A stretch of 64,000 nucleotides of DNA from Salinarchaeum laminariae (GCF_023204835.1 NZ_CP096270.1:1240001-1304000), one strand, 5' to 3'. Positions 53,206 to 62,683 are shown, numbered from the stretch's first letter. Notes: a model not told the origin generated them from the letters alone. Numbers and translations are program-made.

Positions 53206-53622
53206 ATGGTCGTGGAGGTAGAGCGCGTCGTGACGGTCGATGCACCCATCGAGGCGGCGTGGGAGGTCCTCGCTGATCCGGCACGTCGCGCTCGGGCGAT
53301 CAGCGTGGTCGACTCCTACCGGGTGGAGGGCCAGGAGTACGTCTGGCAGGTCGAGCTACCGATCCCGCTGATCCGTCGGACGATCTCGGTCCGGACCCGC
53401 GACGAGGAGCGCGACCCGCCGGCGTTCGTCCGGTTTGCGGGCGACTCGAAGGCCTTCACGGTGGAGGGCGAACACGAACTGACGGCGCTCGAGGACGGAA
53501 CGCGGGTCCGCTCGCGGTTCGCCGTGGACGGCAAGCTCCCGGGCGTCGAGCGGTACTTCGAGCGAAATATCGACGCGGAGCTGTCGAAGCTCCTCGCGTC
53601 GATCGACGCAGAGACTGCCTGA
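53206..53622 (+). CDS. SRPBCC-family protein (CoxG-like)
   Basis: A 138-residue START-like protein: VVEVERVVTVDAPIEAAWEVLADPARRARAIS opens the fold, followed by an EYVWQVELPIPLIRRTISVRTRD strand pair, AFTVEGEHELTALEDGTRVRSRFAVDGKLPGVERYFERNIDAELSKLLASI to the end. Hydrophobic ligand binding is expected, ligand unknown. CTTTACGG about 33 nt ahead of the ATG at 53206 is a TATA candidate. The enoyl-CoA hydratase gene lies in the opposite direction. Confidence 0.88.
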   Translation: MVVEVERVVTVDAPIEAAWEVLADPARRARAISVVDSYRVEGQEYVWQVELPIPLIRRTISVRTRDEERDPPAFVRFAGDSKAFTVEGEHELTALEDGTRVRSRFAVDGKLPGVERYFERNIDAELSKLLASIDAETA

Positions 53623-53701
53623 GGCGGCTCTCCCGGACGGTTCTGCGCTCTCCTTCGTCGGGACCCCCTGATTTAGGGCGCTGGGCGTTCTGCCCCCGCG
53701 C

Positions 53702-54910
53702 ATGTCCGACGACACAGTTACAGAGGATCCAGCCACGCCACCGGCGGTCGGCGAACTCACGCCGCCGGATCGCACGCTGATGGGCCCGGGCCCGAGCGAC
53801 GTGCACCCCCGCGTGCTGCGGGCGATGAGCACGCCGCTCGTCGGCCACCTCGACCCCTCCTTCGTCGAGATCATGGACGAGGTGCAGGAGCTCCTCCGGT
53901 ACACCTTCCGCACCGACAACGAGTGGACGTTCCCGGTTTCCGGCACCGGATCGGCGGCGATGGAGGCCGCGATCGGCAACGTGGTCGAGCCCGGCGACAC
54001 GATGCTCGTCCCGACGAACGGCTACTTCGGCGGCCGGATGGCCTCGATGGTGGCCCGCGCCGGCGGCGACGTCGTCGAGGTCGACGCGCCGTGGGGCGAG
54101 CCACTCGATCCCGCGGACGTCGAGGACGCGCTCGCAACCCACGACCCCGACGTCTTCGGGTTCGTCCACGCCGAGACCTCGACGGGCGCCAGGCAGACTG
54201 CCGTGCCCGAACTCACCGCTGCCGCGCACGACCACGACGCGCTCGTCGTCGCCGACACCGTCACGTCGATCGGCGGCGTCGAACTCCGCGTCGACGAGTG
54301 GGGGATCGACGTGGCCTACGCCGGTCCCCAGAAGTGTCTCTCCTGTCCGCCCGGCGCCAGCCCGCTCACGCTCAACGACCGCGCGATGGCGAAGGTCCGC
54401 GACCGCGACGAGCCTGCCCGATCGTGGTATCTCGACCTCTCCCTGCTCGACGATTACTGGGGCGAGGAACGCGCCTATCACCACACCGCGCCGATCACGA
54501 ACGTCTACGCGCTCCGGGAGGCCCTGCGGCTCGTCGCCGAGGAGGGAATCGAGGCGCGCTGGGCGCGCCACCGCGAGATGGCCGGCGCGCTCAAGGCGGG
54601 CATGGAGGCGATGGGGCTGGGCCTCAACCCGGCCGACGAGTACTGGCTGCCCAGCCTCAACGCGGTCCGCGTTCCCGACGGCGTCGACGACTGCCAGGTC
54701 ATCGAGACGCTCCTCGAACGATACGACCTCGAAATCGCCAGCGGGCTGGGTGATCTGGAGGGCGACATCTTCCGCATCGGCTGCATGGGCTACTCCGCCC
54801 GTCCGAAGAACGTCGCTTACGTCGTCGACGCCCTCGGCCAGACGCTGGCGGAGATGGGCGCAGACGTCGACGCCGACGCGGGCCGCGCTGCCACGCTCGA
54901 CGCGCTCTGA
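53702..54910 (+). CDS. Class V aminotransferase (alanine/serine-glyoxylate type)
   Basis: A 402-residue PLP enzyme. LMGPGPSDVHPRVLRAMSTPLVGHLDPSF is the N-terminal hallmark of alanine-glyoxylate aminotransferases; SGTGSAAMEAAIGNVVEPGD and VHAETSTGARQTAVPEL bind cofactor and substrate; the PLP lysine is in YAGPQKCLSCPPGASP; the HHTAPITNVYALREALRL segment follows. It transfers an amino group to glyoxylate from alanine or serine. It may connect with glycine metabolism, for which gcvT and gcvH are encoded 13 kb away, though this is only suggestive. Confidence 0.93.
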   Translation: MSDDTVTEDPATPPAVGELTPPDRTLMGPGPSDVHPRVLRAMSTPLVGHLDPSFVEIMDEVQELLRYTFRTDNEWTFPVSGTGSAAMEAAIGNVVEPGDTMLVPTNGYFGGRMASMVARAGGDVVEVDAPWGEPLDPADVEDALATHDPDVFGFVHAETSTGARQTAVPELTAAAHDHDALVVADTVTSIGGVELRVDEWGIDVAYAGPQKCLSCPPGASPLTLNDRAMAKVRDRDEPARSWYLDLSLLDDYWGEERAYHHTAPITNVYALREALRLVAEEGIEARWARHREMAGALKAGMEAMGLGLNPADEYWLPSLNAVRVPDGVDDCQVIETLLERYDLEIASGLGDLEGDIFRIGCMGYSARPKNVAYVVDALGQTLAEMGADVDADAGRAATLDAL

Positions 54911-54983
54911 ACCCCGTTGGCACCTGGATTCTCCACGCCTTCGCACGACTGCCGCAACCGCCGCCGAACGCGACCTTTCACAC

Positions 54984-55095
54984 TCCACAGGGTTCCCTGC
55001 CATTCGACAAAATCCACCGGGTGGGACTGAGCAGGATCCTCGATCCTGCGAAGGTCGGAAGAGCTTGCTCTTCCGAGACTGGAGGGGGCTTCCAA
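54984..55095 (+). repeat. Dispersed hairpin repeat, module D (shortest copy)
   Basis: Conserved lead-in CCACAGGGTT...ATTCGACAAAATCCA, then CGGGTGGGACTG, ending GGAGGGGGCTTCCAA. The interior is only two perfect hairpins, GCAGGATC-CTC-GATCCTGC and TCGGAAGAGC-TT-GCTCTTCCGA. It sits in the 282-nt spacer between the aminotransferase gene and the next gene; nothing else is seen there. Confidence 0.85.
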
Positions 55096-55192
55096 ACGGT
55101 TGCCTGCGGAAGCGTCTCCACATCGCCGTGCTCCACCCGCTCCCTGAGGCGTTTCCAAAGGTCTTTGCCCGCAGTCCCCCAAGGCCACGGCC

Positions 55193-55861
55193 ATGGAGGA
55201 GGCCCCGCGCGTCCGCGAGGCGCTTCGGGAGTCGCTACGCTCGATCGATCCGGATCCGTTCCGGGCACGTCTCGAGCGGACGCTGGAGGGGCGACCGCTC
55301 ACGCCGGGCGTACTCACGGTCCGGACCGCCCGGGCCATCGACGGTGCGGTGTCCGTCGAGGCTGCCGCCGAGCGCGCCGCCGGGGTCCAACTCACCTACG
55401 AGGGGCTTCGGCTCACGCGACGGCTGGTCGAGACCGAGCCCTGGCCGCCTGCGGGGGAGGGCGATCCAGACGTGGACGTGGTCGCCGCGGAGGTACTCGT
55501 CGCGAAGGGGCTCAATCAGCTCGCACACACGGGCGTCCGCGGGCGCGTCGTCGAGATCATTCGGCGGTTCGGTCGCACGCACTCCCGCGACGCCGACGAA
55601 TCGCGGAGCACCGATGCGGGCGAACCGTCCCTCGAAGCGGATTTCGTCGTGCTAGCGATCGCGGCTGGCGCGGATCTCGCCGTTCAGACGGTGCCGCCGG
55701 GGCTGCTCGAGTACGCGCGAGAACTGGCCGTCGACATCGACGCCGATCCGCTCCCTGACGACGATCGGATCGCGGACGTCGACGGGAACGTCGAGCGGAT
55801 CGTTGCCACCGCAGAGCCGGGAGCGGAGGACCGCTCGCGCCCCTCGACGATGGATCCCTGA
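55193..55861 (+). CDS. Conserved haloarchaeal protein (DUF7114-like)
   Basis: A 222-residue acidic helical protein without signal or membrane segment. VRTARAIDGAVSVEAAAERAAGVQLTYEGLRLTRRLV and DVVAAEVLVAKGLNQLAHTGVRGRVVEIIRRFG form long helices; the layout brings isoprenoid-synthase folds to mind, but the Asp-rich motifs of such enzymes are not seen. I recall relatives called DUF7114 (unverified). It starts at the ATG at 55193. There is no operon partner within 190 nt. Confidence 0.65.
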   Translation: MEEAPRVREALRESLRSIDPDPFRARLERTLEGRPLTPGVLTVRTARAIDGAVSVEAAAERAAGVQLTYEGLRLTRRLVETEPWPPAGEGDPDVDVVAAEVLVAKGLNQLAHTGVRGRVVEIIRRFGRTHSRDADESRSTDAGEPSLEADFVVLAIAAGADLAVQTVPPGLLEYARELAVDIDADPLPDDDRIADVDGNVERIVATAEPGAEDRSRPSTMDP

Positions 55862-56051
55862 GCAGGAGCGGTCCGCACAGGCTCCCACAAAGTCGTTGTA
55901 GTTCGTTTTCTCACGATTTCGTTCGGGTCGCTACTTCTTTTGCCGTTCCGTAGCCGTCCCCATCCGGTACGAACGGCAACTTCGCCTACTCAGCGGTTTC
56001 AGTCCCAGAGCGTCGGTCAGATTTTTGCGTCCAGAGTGCGATGTGGTAGCC

Positions 56052-56819
56052 ATGGGCATCATAGCACGCGCATCGTACGTCGTCCGCTCGAAGGTCAACG
56101 CGACGATCGGCCGCGTCGAGGATCCCGCGGAGACGCTCGATTACTCCTACGAGCAGCTCCGGGACGAGCTCCAGGACGTGAAGCGGGGCATCGCGGACCT
56201 GACGACCCAGACCAAGCGCCTCGAACGCCAACGCCGCCGGCTCGAGGAGACCGTCGAGAAACACGACCAGCAGGCTCGTCGCGCCGTCGAGCAGGATCGC
56301 GACGACCTCGCACGCCGGGCGTTAGAGAAGAAGCGGACGAAGACCTCTCAGATCGAGGCGCTCGAGGAACGAATCGCGGACCTCGAGTCGACCCAGGACG
56401 ACCTCGTCGAGACGAAGGAGCGACTACAGGAGCGCGTCGAACAGTTCCGCACCCGCAAGGAGACGCTGAAGGCCCGTCACGAAGCCGCCGAGGCCAGCAC
56501 CCGCGTCTCGGAGGCGGTCACCGGCGCCGGCGACGAGCTCACGGACGTCACCCGCGCGATCGAGCGCGCCGAGGACCGCACCGAGGAGCTGGAGGCCCGG
56601 TCGGCCGCGCTCGACGAGCTGGAAGCGGAGGGCGTTCTCGAGAATCAGCTCACGGCGCAGAGCCCGCTCGAACGGGAGCTTTCGGCGATGAGTGAGGACG
56701 GCGAGATCGACGAGGAACTCGTCGAGATCAAGGCCGGCGTCGACGGGACGCCCGCACTCGATGGAGCGACGGCCACGAATGGCAAGTCGGCCGATCGCGA
56801 CGTTGGCAGCGACGCGTAG
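56052..56819 (+). CDS. pspA: PspA/IM30 (ESCRT-III-like) membrane-stress protein
   Basis: A 255-residue protein almost wholly coiled-coil: MGIIARASYVVRSKVNATIGRVEDPAETLDYSYEQLRDELQDVKRGIADL is the typical PspA start (amphipathic first helix and then the DP segment), and heptads run from 60 to about 190. A short helix region and a polar tail end the protein. The family coats and repairs membranes. ATG at 56052; TTTTTGCG about 30 nt ahead is a TATA candidate. It is a single gene. Confidence 0.93.
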   Translation: MGIIARASYVVRSKVNATIGRVEDPAETLDYSYEQLRDELQDVKRGIADLTTQTKRLERQRRRLEETVEKHDQQARRAVEQDRDDLARRALEKKRTKTSQIEALEERIADLESTQDDLVETKERLQERVEQFRTRKETLKARHEAAEASTRVSEAVTGAGDELTDVTRAIERAEDRTEELEARSAALDELEAEGVLENQLTAQSPLERELSAMSEDGEIDEELVEIKAGVDGTPALDGATATNGKSADRDVGSDA

Positions 56820-56952
56820 CTGTCTCTCTTTGTCCGTTTTTTCTCCCCTTTCTCTCCACCTTCTCTCCCCTTTCTCCCGCGACGCCCGGGGCTATCGCGT
56901 TCGCTAACCGAGGTGGTCACTCAGATCGTCCGTCCCGTCCCGCGAGAAGTGG

Positions 56953-57108
56953 TTAGGGCGTCGGCGTCGCGACCGTATCCGACCAGATCCAGGCGTGCTC
57001 GTTGACCGGATCGGAAATCACGCCGATGCTGGACTCTCCGACGTCGTACTCGTCGTACTCTTCTCTGATCTCTCCCGGTGCGTGCTCGCGCTCGGTCGAC
57101 CCGGTCAC
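56953..57108 (-). CDS. Small acidic protein (DUF7331-like)
   Basis: A 51-residue protein read from a GTG at 57108 to TAA at 56953. The sequence after the start (TGSTEREHAPGEIREEYDEY, then a VGESSIGVISDPVNEHAWI segment) has the look of a small family that I recall as DUF7331 in haloarchaea; that identification is from memory. The GTG overlaps the stop of the HalOD1 gene by 3 nt (GTGA), so the two are translationally coupled. The protein is too short for most gene finders. Function unknown. Confidence 0.75.
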   Translation of the reverse strand: MTGSTEREHAPGEIREEYDEYDVGESSIGVISDPVNEHAWIWSDTVATPTP

Positions 57109-57419
57109 ACCCGATCACCAGGGCTGTGTTGCTCGCCGTCGACGGTCACGACGCCGTCGCTCCCCACCTCGACGGCGTGGCCCTCGTACTCGAAGACGAT
57201 CTCGAGCGTGGCGTCGGACTCGAGGAGGCGGTCCAGGGCGTCGGTGTCGACCGTCTCGTAGAGCGGATTCATGGCCGTCGGGTCGTCGCCGATGGCGTTC
57301 GCGATCGCCGTTACGATGGTGAGGCTTGGCGGTTCTTGCGAGCTAACGGGAACGGCAGTCTGGGCGCCGTCGGCCGGGCTTGCTTGCAGTTCGAGGTCGT
57401 CGTTTGGTGCGATCCCCAT
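57105..57419 (-). CDS. HalOD1 output-domain protein
   Basis: A 104-residue protein. The HalOD1 domain covers the second half: PPSLTIVTAIANAIGDDPTAMNPLYETVDTDALDRLLESDATLEIVFEYEGHAVEVGSDGVVTVD. HalOD1 is a haloarchaeal output domain found alone and on sensory proteins; its biochemical role is unknown. Start at the ATG at 57419; the leader of about 70 nt carries a TATA-like GTATATCTATACC near 57493-57505. A large PAS/GAF/Bat regulator is encoded divergently, so the two could be regulator and target. Confidence 0.85.
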   Translation of the reverse strand: MGIAPNDDLELQASPADGAQTAVPVSSQEPPSLTIVTAIANAIGDDPTAMNPLYETVDTDALDRLLESDATLEIVFEYEGHAVEVGSDGVVTVDGEQHSPGDRV

Positions 57420-57729
57420 GCACGATGTCGTAGGGAAACGACGGGTATCGGGCTGTCCGGTATGTGTATTTGGGCCGGAGCCGACGGGGGGTATAGATAT
57501 ACGCTGCTGAGTACCCGGTGGTCGCCGGGGACACTGGCAACGCCGGTTGCCGGGCGTCCCTCGCCCGATCGCGACGAACGCGCTGCCGGTGGAAATCATC
57601 TCTGTGGCAAGACGCAGCTACTCAGTGGGTTAATCGACAGTAGCCGTCGCCTCGTGGCGTGGAAATCGCGTCTTACCGTCAGCAGGATCGGTGAAGCGAT
57701 CCCCCTCGTAATGAGGCCGTAGGCCGTGG
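57420..57729. other. Divergent spacer between the HalOD1 gene and the PAS/Bat regulator gene
   Basis: In this 310-nt spacer I find the minus-strand TATA near 57493-57505 and a plus-strand CGTAATGAG box 16-24 nt before the regulator start. GGTATAGATATACGC at 57491-57505 is itself a near-palindrome. No gene is supported in between. Confidence 0.45.
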
Positions 57730-60700
57730 ATGGGTGACATGGCTTCGGCCCTCCCACCATCCACCCGCCTCCGTCGTGAGTCCTCCCGCTCGCGTCAGGA
57801 TCCCTGCTCACACCAGGGCCAGCGATTGCGAGCCGGCAGTTCGATCCGGACGATCGATGCCCCGCTCGCGCTCGATCTCGTCGTCTTCACGATGGGGGTC
57901 CTCGGTTTCGCCATCCTCGCTGGACTGCCGGCTGTCGTCTCGTTCGTTTCCACAGCGACCGACTCGATACCGCTCGGCCGCTTCGCCGCGGAGTCCCTCC
58001 AGTGGCTCACGATCCCGGGTACCGTGGGTCTCGTGGCAGCTGCTGGCGACGGCGACGTCGAGGCACTGATCGAGGGGGTCAAGCGGGTCGCCGACGGCGA
58101 GTACGACGTCGCGTTCGACCTGGACCGTGAGGACGAACTCGGCCAGCTCGCGCGCGAGCTCGACGACATGACCGACGCCGTCGAGGAGCGGGAGGCGGCA
58201 CTCGAACGGGAGATCGGCTTCACGGACGACGTGCTCGATGCTCTCGACGACGTCTTCTACGTGTTGGCTCCGGCGGGCGAGTTCAGAGAGTGGAACCAGA
58301 CGCTCCCGGCCGTCACTGGCTACGATCCCGAGGAGGTCGCTTCGATGCGTCCACTGGACTTCTTCGAGGACGACGACGTCGACACGATCGCCGAGGCCAT
58401 CGACGAGGCGTTCGAGACCGGCACCGTTCACGTGGAGGCTGACCTCCAGACGAAAAACGACGAGTCGATCCCCTACGAGTGGGTCGCGACGCGCCTCGAC
58501 GCGCCCGACGGCACGCCGGTCGTCGCTGGCATCGGGCGGGACCGATCCGAGCGAACCCAGCACGAACGCGAACTCCGTCAGAACCACCGGCGGTTCGAGG
58601 CGGTGTTCAACGACCCGAACCTGCTCGCGGCCATCGTCGGTCCCGACGGCAGGGTCGTCACCGTGAACGAGCAAGCGCTCTCGAAGATCGACGCGGAACA
58701 GTCTGCGGTCGTCGGAGAGCCGTTCTGGGAGACGCCGTGGTGGAACGGTGACGAGGCCTTGCAGGACGAGATCCGCGACGGCATCGACCGGGCTCTCGAT
58801 GGCGAGTACGTGGAGTACGAGGCCGAGCACACCGGTCCGGGTGTCGAGGAGTACACCAGTGCGGGCACGATTCGTCCGGTGTTCGACGACGGAGAGGTCT
58901 CGTCGCTGATCGTCTCTTCGCGGGACGTGACAGAGCGGATCGCCAGCGAGCGGGAGCTTCGCGAGCGTGAGCAGGCGCTCCAGCGGTACCGAGAGTACAC
59001 CGACGCGATCATCGACTCGATGGACGACCTGATCTACGTCGTGGGTACGGATTTCAGGCTCCGCCGCTGGAATCGCCCGCTCACGGAGCAGACTGGCTAC
59101 GACGACGACGAAATCGGCCGGATGCATCCAAGCGAGTTCGTCGTCGATGAGGACGTCGAGCAGATCGTCGGCGCGGTGCAGGAGACGTTCGAAACGGGCT
59201 CGGCACGCGCCGAGGCACGAATTCTGACCAAGGATGGCGAGGCGATCCCCTACGAGTTCCTCGGCTCGCTCCTCGAGGACCCGGAGGGCGAGCAGGTGCT
59301 CGTGGGCGTCGGTCGGGACGTCTCCGAACGCGTCGAGCGCGAGCGGGAACTCCAGCGAACGAAGTATCTGCTGGGGCAAGCCCAGCAGATCGCCCACGTG
59401 GGCGGCTGGGAGCTCGACGTCCGCACCGAGCCGTACACGTTCGAGGCGACCGACGAGTTCTACGCAATTCATGGCGTGCCGCCCGACGAGACGGTCGACT
59501 TCGAGAACGTTCTCGATCTCTACCATCCCGACGACTGGGATCGGATCCAGCGCCTGATGACCGATGCAATCGAGGACGGCGCCGCCTACGACATGGAGGT
59601 GCGGCTCTCTCCAAACGGCGGTAACGATCGCTGGGTGCGAGCAATCGCGGAGCCGGTGATCGAGGACGGTGACGTCGTCGCTCTGCGTGGCTCCGTCCAG
59701 GCCATCACGGACCGAAAGGAGCAGGAGCTCCGGCTTCAGGCACTCCACGACGTTGCGCGTGGACTCCTCGAAGCCGATGCCACGTCTGCGATCGCCGATC
59801 TCGTTCTGGACGCCGCGGTGCGGGTCCTCGGTCTCCCCTGCGTCGCGATCTACCTCGTCGACGAGGACGCCGGTCGGCTCGAGCCCGCGGCGCTCTCACC
59901 CGAGTTCCGTTCGGTTTGTCAGGATCCCGACGCCGGCTACGCTGCTGAGAGTGGGTCGGTGCTCTGGACGGCCTACGTCGGTGGCGAGGTCATGTCGGTC
60001 GACGAATCCGACTTCGAGGGATCGCCGATGATCGTCGGCGACGCAAAGAACGGTCTGATCGTCCCGATCGGCGAACACGGCGTGTTGCTCGCCGCGTCGG
60101 GACAGGACTCCGTCGACGCGGACGATCGGCGCGTTGCGGAGACGCTCGTGGCGGCGATGGAGGCGGCCCTTTCTCGTCTCGACACCGAGGCTGCGCTCCG
60201 GGAGAACCAGACGCAACTTGAGGCCCAAAACCGCCGGCTGCGCAGGCAGATCCAGATCACCGAGATCATTCGCCGCATCGATCGGTCGCTCGTCGTCGCC
60301 AGCACGCGCGACGAGATCGAGTCTGCAGTCTGTGAGCGCCTCGTCGAGAGCGACGACGTCAGGTTCGCGTGGATCGGTGCATTCGACGATCAGAACACGT
60401 CGCTCGTCCCCCAGAGCTGGGCGGGCGAGGGGAACGAGTATCTCGACGCGATCTCGCTCTCCGTGGAGGAGCCAGCGCCGGACCCCGCCGTTCGCGTCGC
60501 CGCAACGGGCGAGTCCGCAGTCGTCGGCTCGGTCGTCGAGTCGGTCACGGCCGAACAGTGGCGCAAGCACGCGCTCGTCTGGGAGTTCTCTTCGGCACTC
60601 GCCGTGCCACTCGAACTCGACGAGTACAGCTACGGCGTGCTCGCGGTGTACGCCGCCGAGCCGGGGGCCTTCGGCGAGCTGGAGCGCACCGTCTTCGAGG

Positions 60701-61446
60701 AGCTCGGCGAGAGCATCGCGAACGCGATCAGCGCCGTCGAGGCCCGGCGCGCCCTCTACGCCGACGAGTTCGTCGAGCTCAGGCTGCGCCTCGACGGCGA
60801 CGAGGAGTTCCTCGGCCGCGTCGCCGCGGAGTCCGGTGCGACGGTCGACTACGTCGGCCTCGCGACGCACGCCGACGAGGAGTCCCGGCTGTTCTTCGAG
60901 ACCAGGGACGCCGAGCCCGCCGCAGTTCAGACCGTGCTGGATTCGCTCCACGCCGTGACGACGTATCGAAGAATCGGCGAATCGGGCGGATCGACCCTCT
61001 TCGAGGCGACCGTCGTCGGGACGGTTCTCGCCGCGCGGCTGGTGAACCGCGGCGGCGTCCCGCGCGGGATGACCGCCACCGCCACCGACGTCGACGTGGT
61101 CGTCGACGTGCCCACGGCCACCGACGTTCGAGAGTTCGTCGACACGCTCCGGGAGCGCTACCCCTCCATCGAGCTGCTCGGCCGACGAAACGTCAGCCGG
61201 GACGTCCAGACGCGCCAGGAGCTCGTCGCCGGCCTCTTCGACGAGCTGACCGAGCGCCAGCTGGAGGTGTTACGGACGGCCTTCTACGCGGGCTTCTTCG
61301 AGTGGCCACGGGAGTCCACCGGCGAGGACGTCGCCGACTTGCTGGACGTCTCGCAGCCGACGGTCAACCGCCACCTGCGGCACGGAATGGCGCGGCTCCT
61401 CGCGCAGCTCTTCGAGGAGGAGCCGACGGCGGTCGCCCCCGCGTAG
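57730..61446 (+). CDS. PAS/GAF sensor-regulator with Bat-type HTH output
   Basis: A 1238-residue signalling protein. In order: a polar N-terminus; one or two membrane helices (about 42-85); a HAMP-like linker (about 105-145); PAS1 (about 150-275), PAS2 (about 285-400), PAS3 (about 415-535) and PAS4 (about 540-655); GAF (about 660-805); a second GAF (about 840-1000); the bacterio-opsin-activator middle domain (about 1010-1170); and HTH_10 at the end (LTERQLEVLRTAFYAGFFEWPRESTGEDVADLLDVSQPTVNRHLR). There is no histidine kinase domain: input is coupled directly to DNA binding. A membrane-tethered one-component regulator of this size is notable. The start could also be the ATG 9 nt downstream. 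Confidence 0.92.
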   Translation: MGDMASALPPSTRLRRESSRSRQDPCSHQGQRLRAGSSIRTIDAPLALDLVVFTMGVLGFAILAGLPAVVSFVSTATDSIPLGRFAAESLQWLTIPGTVGLVAAAGDGDVEALIEGVKRVADGEYDVAFDLDREDELGQLARELDDMTDAVEEREAALEREIGFTDDVLDALDDVFYVLAPAGEFREWNQTLPAVTGYDPEEVASMRPLDFFEDDDVDTIAEAIDEAFETGTVHVEADLQTKNDESIPYEWVATRLDAPDGTPVVAGIGRDRSERTQHERELRQNHRRFEAVFNDPNLLAAIVGPDGRVVTVNEQALSKIDAEQSAVVGEPFWETPWWNGDEALQDEIRDGIDRALDGEYVEYEAEHTGPGVEEYTSAGTIRPVFDDGEVSSLIVSSRDVTERIASERELREREQALQRYREYTDAIIDSMDDLIYVVGTDFRLRRWNRPLTEQTGYDDDEIGRMHPSEFVVDEDVEQIVGAVQETFETGSARAEARILTKDGEAIPYEFLGSLLEDPEGEQVLVGVGRDVSERVERERELQRTKYLLGQAQQIAHVGGWELDVRTEPYTFEATDEFYAIHGVPPDETVDFENVLDLYHPDDWDRIQRLMTDAIEDGAAYDMEVRLSPNGGNDRWVRAIAEPVIEDGDVVALRGSVQAITDRKEQELRLQALHDVARGLLEADATSAIADLVLDAAVRVLGLPCVAIYLVDEDAGRLEPAALSPEFRSVCQDPDAGYAAESGSVLWTAYVGGEVMSVDESDFEGSPMIVGDAKNGLIVPIGEHGVLLAASGQDSVDADDRRVAETLVAAMEAALSRLDTEAALRENQTQLEAQNRRLRRQIQITEIIRRIDRSLVVASTRDEIESAVCERLVESDDVRFAWIGAFDDQNTSLVPQSWAGEGNEYLDAISLSVEEPAPDPAVRVAATGESAVVGSVVESVTAEQWRKHALVWEFSSALAVPLELDEYSYGVLAVYAAEPGAFGELERTVFEELGESIANAISAVEARRALYADEFVELRLRLDGDEEFLGRVAAESGATVDYVGLATHADEESRLFFETRDAEPAAVQTVLDSLHAVTTYRRIGESGGSTLFEATVVGTVLAARLVNRGGVPRGMTATATDVDVVVDVPTATDVREFVDTLRERYPSIELLGRRNVSRDVQTRQELVAGLFDELTERQLEVLRTAFYAGFFEWPRESTGEDVADLLDVSQPTVNRHLRHGMARLLAQLFEEEPTAVAPA

Positions 61447-61502
61447 CGAATTTTCCCCGCCCCGATCGGCGGTTTCTTCCCGTTGCCGACGCTCTCCGCA
61501 GT

Positions 61503-62618
61503 ATGGACGACGATCTCATCGACGACCGCGATCTTCCGCCGGAGCGCCGGTCACTGCTCCCCGGCGAGGGCTTTTTCATCCCCGACTCCTTCGAGGAGGA
61601 GATCGAGGCACAGGAAGCTGCAAACGCACTCGAGGGCGTCTCCGTCGCCGTCGTCGCCGATCCTGACGCCGACGGGCTCGCCTGCGTCGCGCTCCTCCGG
61701 GAGGTCTACGGCGAGGCAGCGCTGGTCCCTGCCAGCCCGCACGACCTCGAGGACGGGATGGCGTACGTCGCGGAGTACGGCGAGGACGACATTCGCGCGT
61801 TCGTCTGTGACCTCTGCCCGGATCGCTTCGAGTACGTCGAGGGGGAACTCGGCGACCTCCTCGCGACCGCGAGCGAGGTCCGCTGGTTCGACCACCACCA
61901 GTGGGACGACGACGTCGCCGCGTCCGTTCGCGACGCTGGCGTCGATCTCGTCGTCGGCGACTCCGACGAGGAGTGTACCGCCGACGTCGCGCTCCGCTCG
62001 CTGGACTACGAGTTCCCCGACCATCTCCGCGAACTGGCCGAAGTCACCCGTGATCACGACCTCTGGATCAAGGAGGACGACAGGAGCGACGACATTTCTG
62101 ACTACTCCTACTGGGTCGACGAGGCCGAGACCTACGTCGAGGTCGTCCGCGAGCACGGCCCCGATCTCCCCGAAGAGACGATGACGATGCTCGAGGAGCG
62201 CCGCGTCGAGAAGCAGGATCTGATCGAGCGCGCGCTCCGCCGCGCCGAGTTCAAGGACATCGGCCCCTGGACCGTCGGCGTCACCTACGGCCGCTGCTCA
62301 CAGAACGAGGTCGCGGAGGGCATGCGTGAGGAGGGCGCCGACGCGTCCGTCATCGTCAAACCCTCCGGCCCGGCGTCGATTCGCGGCACCGAGGAGTTCC
62401 AGCGCGCCCACGAGGTCGCGGGCAAGGTCAACGGCGGCGGCCACCCGAAAGCTGCGGGCTGCAAACCCGACGTCTACGACGACATGATGGACTACGCCCA
62501 CCACTGGACGACCCAGGGTGCCGTGACGAAGCAGGCGATCGTCGATGCGTTCCGGGAGGTGGCTGACGAGGCCGAGGCCGAAGACGACGAAGCAGCAGCG
62601 GATTCGGACGACTCCTAG
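61503..62618 (+). CDS. DHH-family phosphoesterase (RecJ-like/oligoribonuclease)
   Basis: A 371-residue metal-dependent phosphoesterase. VAVVADPDADGLACVALL is DHH motif I, FVCDLCPD motif II, VRWFDHHQW the DHH motif itself, and EVTRDHDLWIKED motif IV. The C-terminal DHHA1 domain ends with GKVNGGGHPKAAGCKP, the GGGH substrate loop. Family members degrade short oligonucleotides or single-stranded DNA/RNA. An acidic tail ends the protein. It starts 56 nt after the regulator gene. Confidence 0.93.
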   Translation: MDDDLIDDRDLPPERRSLLPGEGFFIPDSFEEEIEAQEAANALEGVSVAVVADPDADGLACVALLREVYGEAALVPASPHDLEDGMAYVAEYGEDDIRAFVCDLCPDRFEYVEGELGDLLATASEVRWFDHHQWDDDVAASVRDAGVDLVVGDSDEECTADVALRSLDYEFPDHLRELAEVTRDHDLWIKEDDRSDDISDYSYWVDEAETYVEVVREHGPDLPEETMTMLEERRVEKQDLIERALRRAEFKDIGPWTVGVTYGRCSQNEVAEGMREEGADASVIVKPSGPASIRGTEEFQRAHEVAGKVNGGGHPKAAGCKPDVYDDMMDYAHHWTTQGAVTKQAIVDAFREVADEAEAEDDEAAADSDDS

Positions 62619-62683
62619 ACCGCCGATTCTTCTGACGACCGTTTCTGGCCGCCGCGCCGCCGGCTACCGCGAGCCTTGACAGA

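Noticed and set aside
60369..61502. In-frame upstream extension of the DHH phosphoesterase gene
   Set aside because: It lies inside the PAS/Bat regulator gene in another frame and is Arg-rich; the ATG at 61503 gives the proper N-terminus.
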